This document shows, one piece after another, positions 59,518 through 64,000 of a stretch of 64,000 nucleotides of DNA; the first letter of the stretch is position 1, and each line of letters begins with the position of its first letter. The position numbers and the translations under genes are program-made. Under the pieces are notes generated by a model. The model made no database searches, had not been told where the DNA came from, and was given only the letters and a program-made list of their open reading frames with translations. Where the stretch lies: NCBI GenBank assembly GCA_015277795.1, contig CP063848.1, forward strand, positions 4,278,001-4,342,000, in the 5' to 3' direction. The stretch comes from Massilia sp. UMI-21. GTDB lineage: Bacteria; Pseudomonadota; Gammaproteobacteria; Burkholderiales; Burkholderiaceae_D.

Positions 59518-59625
59518 CAGGGTGGGCGGATTCTCCGCCCACGCGTTCAAGCTGCATGTGAACTGCAGCAATATCGCTGTGCAAGGGTCATGTGAACGCG
59601 TGGGCGGGAGACCCGCCCACCCTAC
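59518..59625. repeat. REP-like inverted pair, copy 5
   Basis: AGGGTGGGCGGA-TTCT-CCGCCCACGCGTTCAA on the left and TGAACGCGTGGGCGGG-AGA-CCCGCCCACCCTAC on the right, in inverted orientation with about 45 bp between. It belongs with the copy at 23627 to a GGGCGGG-type subgroup. It ends 2 bp before the rluC stop codon. Confidence 0.9.
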
Positions 59626-59627
59626 AT

Positions 59628-60617
59628 TTATGCTATCGGCTGCCCCAAGCTTACCAAGAATCGGTCGCACTCCGCCGGCAGGGGCGCGCGCAGGGTCATC
59701 GGCTGGCCGGTATCGGGGTGGGTGAACGTGATCTGGTAGGCGTGCAGGAACATGCGCTTGAGCGCCCCGCGCCGGTCGTTGGCCTTCTGGAGCTGCTTGT
59801 TCAGGGCAAAATCGCCGTATTTCTCGTCGCCCAGGATCGGAAAGCCACTCGAGGCCAGGTGCACGCGGATCTGGTGTGTGCGGCCAGTCTTGAGCTCGGC
59901 TTCCAGCAGGGCAAAGTCTTGCCACTTGCGCTTCAGGTTGAACACGGTGTGCGCTTCCTGGCCGCCGGCCTGCACCACCACGCGCCGCTCGCCGTCCGGC
60001 GTCGTGAACTTATGTAAAGGGAGCTTTACATGCTGGCGCTTGTTGGTCCAGTCGCCGGCCACCGCGGTGAGGTAGCGCTTGTCGGTCACGCCCTCGCGCA
60101 TCTGGTCGTGCAGGTTGGTCAGCGCCGAACGCTTCTTGGCGATGAGCAGCAGGCCGGAGGTCTCGCGGTCGAGGCGGTGCACCAGTTCCAGGAACTTGGC
60201 CTGCGGCCGCGCCGCGCGCAGCTGTTCGATGACGCCATACGACACGCCCGAGCCGCCATGCACGGCCACCCCGGCCGGCTTGTCGATGACGAGCAGGTGC
60301 GTATCCTCGAACACGATGGCGAATTCAGCGCCCGGCGCGGCCTGGCTGCTGGCCTTCTCGGCGATGCGGATCGGCGGGATGCGCACCAGGTCGCCTTCGA
60401 CAAGGCGGTACAACTGGTCGATACGGCCCTTGTTGACCCGGACCTCTCCCGAACGGAGGATGCGGTAGATGTGGCTTTTCGGGACGCCCTTACAGACGCG
60501 CAACAGATAGTTATCGATGCGCTGGCCGGCTTCTTCCTCGGTGATTGTCACGAACTGCGCCTGGATTGTGGGCTGCGATGAAGGGGGAACAACCTTGTTC
60601 TGGTCCACTGTTCTCAT
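59628..60617 (-). CDS. rluC: 23S rRNA pseudouridine synthase RluC
   Basis: RluA-family pseudouridine synthase acting on 23S rRNA (positions 955, 2504 and 2580 in E. coli). S4 RNA-binding domain at the N-terminus (GQRIDNYLLRVCKGVPKSHI). Catalytic domain with LVHRLDRETSGLLLIAKKR (nucleophilic Asp in HRLDRETSG) and ELKTGRTHQIRVHLASSG. Start at 60617 follows GGGAAGA; the longer ATG at 60650 follows a TATATT -10-like hexamer too closely. About 329 residues. rluC divergent from rne is a common betaproteobacterial arrangement. Confidence 0.95.
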   Translation of the reverse strand: MRTVDQNKVVPPSSQPTIQAQFVTITEEEAGQRIDNYLLRVCKGVPKSHIYRILRSGEVRVNKGRIDQLYRLVEGDLVRIPPIRIAEKASSQAAPGAEFAIVFEDTHLLVIDKPAGVAVHGGSGVSYGVIEQLRAARPQAKFLELVHRLDRETSGLLLIAKKRSALTNLHDQMREGVTDKRYLTAVAGDWTNKRQHVKLPLHKFTTPDGERRVVVQAGGQEAHTVFNLKRKWQDFALLEAELKTGRTHQIRVHLASSGFPILGDEKYGDFALNKQLQKANDRRGALKRMFLHAYQITFTHPDTGQPMTLRAPLPAECDRFLVSLGQPIA

Positions 60618-61312
60618 TGTCTTCCCAGAAATTCTCTCTAAGTCCTTCATTTTGAATATATAATCGACAGGCGGCGGTCAAACCTCTGCTGGTGTAAGAA
60701 TTAAAACGATATTTTACACAGGGGCACGCTCCACCGGCCCCGCCATGAGCAAAATCGGTGGAAAAAAACGTGTACGCACATATCAGGCGCGAATCAGGGT
60801 TGCACCTGCAGTTGCAATCGGGTTGCGTGGCTGAGTGCAGGATGGACTGTTTGGATTTGTATGGATAAGTACCGGCAAGCCGCACCATTCGCGGCTCGCC
60901 GGTTGATGGTGTCGATAACGCTTGTCGTTTTCGCCCGACCCGAGGTAAGCCACACCCGAAGGCTTCAGAAGGGAGAGCTGGTCAATCGGCTGATCGTCGC
61001 TGATTGATCGCCCCGGTATCGAAGTCCCGGTTGTTCGCTGGCTACGGTCTGGCACGTTGTTGCACACCGCCCCGCTGATCCCGCCGTGCCCACCCCAACG
61101 TGGTGGCAGGCGGGCCAGCTGCTGGTTGCGGCGTGCGTAGACAATGACGTTCGGCACCACTGCGCCCCGTGCGGCAGCGATGCTTTTGCATCGCCCTGCC
61201 CCGTCCCGGGTATTCTCCCCTCCAACATCCTTCTCCGCGTACATTCCCTGTACTTTCGCCGCGTCTTACCAACGCGGCATGACACGGCCTTCGGGTCGCG
61301 GAGTTAATAAAA
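60618..61312. other. Long divergent leader region, rluC / rne
   Basis: About 695 bp without a gene between rluC and rne. It contains a CCGGCAAGCCGC / GCGGCTCGCCGG inverted repeat (about 60872-60902), several smaller stems, and the CGGAG ribosome-binding site of rne. In E. coli the long rne 5' leader mediates autoregulation by RNase E; a similar role is inferred from the length. Small frames on either strand here do not look coding. Confidence 0.65.

Positions 61313-64000
<2,688 letters not shown>

Noticed and set aside
61050..61064. TGGCACG followed by TTGCA, resembling a sigma-54 promoter for rne
   Set aside because: The GG and GC elements are 9 bp apart rather than the required 10, so sigma-54 could not use it.

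Overview
The window looks like a chromosomal segment of a Massilia/Telluria-like member of the Oxalobacteraceae (Burkholderiales). The reasons are high overall GC, betaproteobacterial flagellar gene order (flgBCDEFG, flgA, flgMN; flhB-flhA ... flhF-flhG-fliA-motC-motD), a Wzx/Wzy exopolysaccharide locus, and an RNase E with a long Pro/Ala/Arg-rich tail. The assignment rests on gene content and protein style only; no database search was possible.

Region 1 (1-6.7 kb) is flagellar. flgB to flgG run on the minus strand. flgA, flgM and flgN run on the plus strand. flgM has a textbook sigma-28 promoter at 5765-5791. Region 2 (6.7-8.8 kb) is a lower-GC accessory patch with decayed small frames followed by four unrecognised plus-strand genes (two tiny, translationally coupled; two secreted). 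Region 3 (8.8-14.7 kb) has a globin-coupled GGDEF-EAL protein, two tandem secreted M35-type metallopeptidases, and a convergent secreted protein that resembles their non-catalytic N-terminal domain.

Region 4 (14.7-24.9 kb) returns to motility: motD, motC, fliA, flhG, flhF, flhA, flhB. It is interrupted between flhF and flhA by an FNR-box-controlled small membrane protein and a WecA-like glycosyl-1-phosphate transferase. Region 5 (25.2-52 kb) is surface polysaccharide: a YjbH-PAP2 fusion, glycosyltransferases, an AsnB-type amidotransferase, an EpsG/Wzy-like polymerase, acetyltransferases, a Wzx flippase, a DegT aminotransferase, UDP-sugar dehydrogenase and epimerase, rmlA/rmlB, Wzz and Wza-like export proteins. 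A second, high-GC rml operon (rmlB-rmlD-vestigial rmlA-rmlC) and a second WecA-like enzyme follow. The predicted sugars are dTDP-rhamnose, a dTDP-4-acetamido-4,6-dideoxyhexose, and UDP-GalNAcA, possibly amidated. The middle of this locus is clearly lower in GC than its surroundings and looks laterally acquired.

Region 6 (52-64 kb) is housekeeping and miscellaneous: a secreted coiled-coil protein, an FAH-family hydrolase, outer-membrane phospholipase A, two pseudouridine synthases, an SppA-type peptidase, a Rieske protein, a Gph phosphatase, and RNase E, which runs off the right edge. Five inverted-pair REP-like palindromic elements sit at gene ends across the window. In one case their outer TAG triplets serve as the stop codons of both flanking genes.
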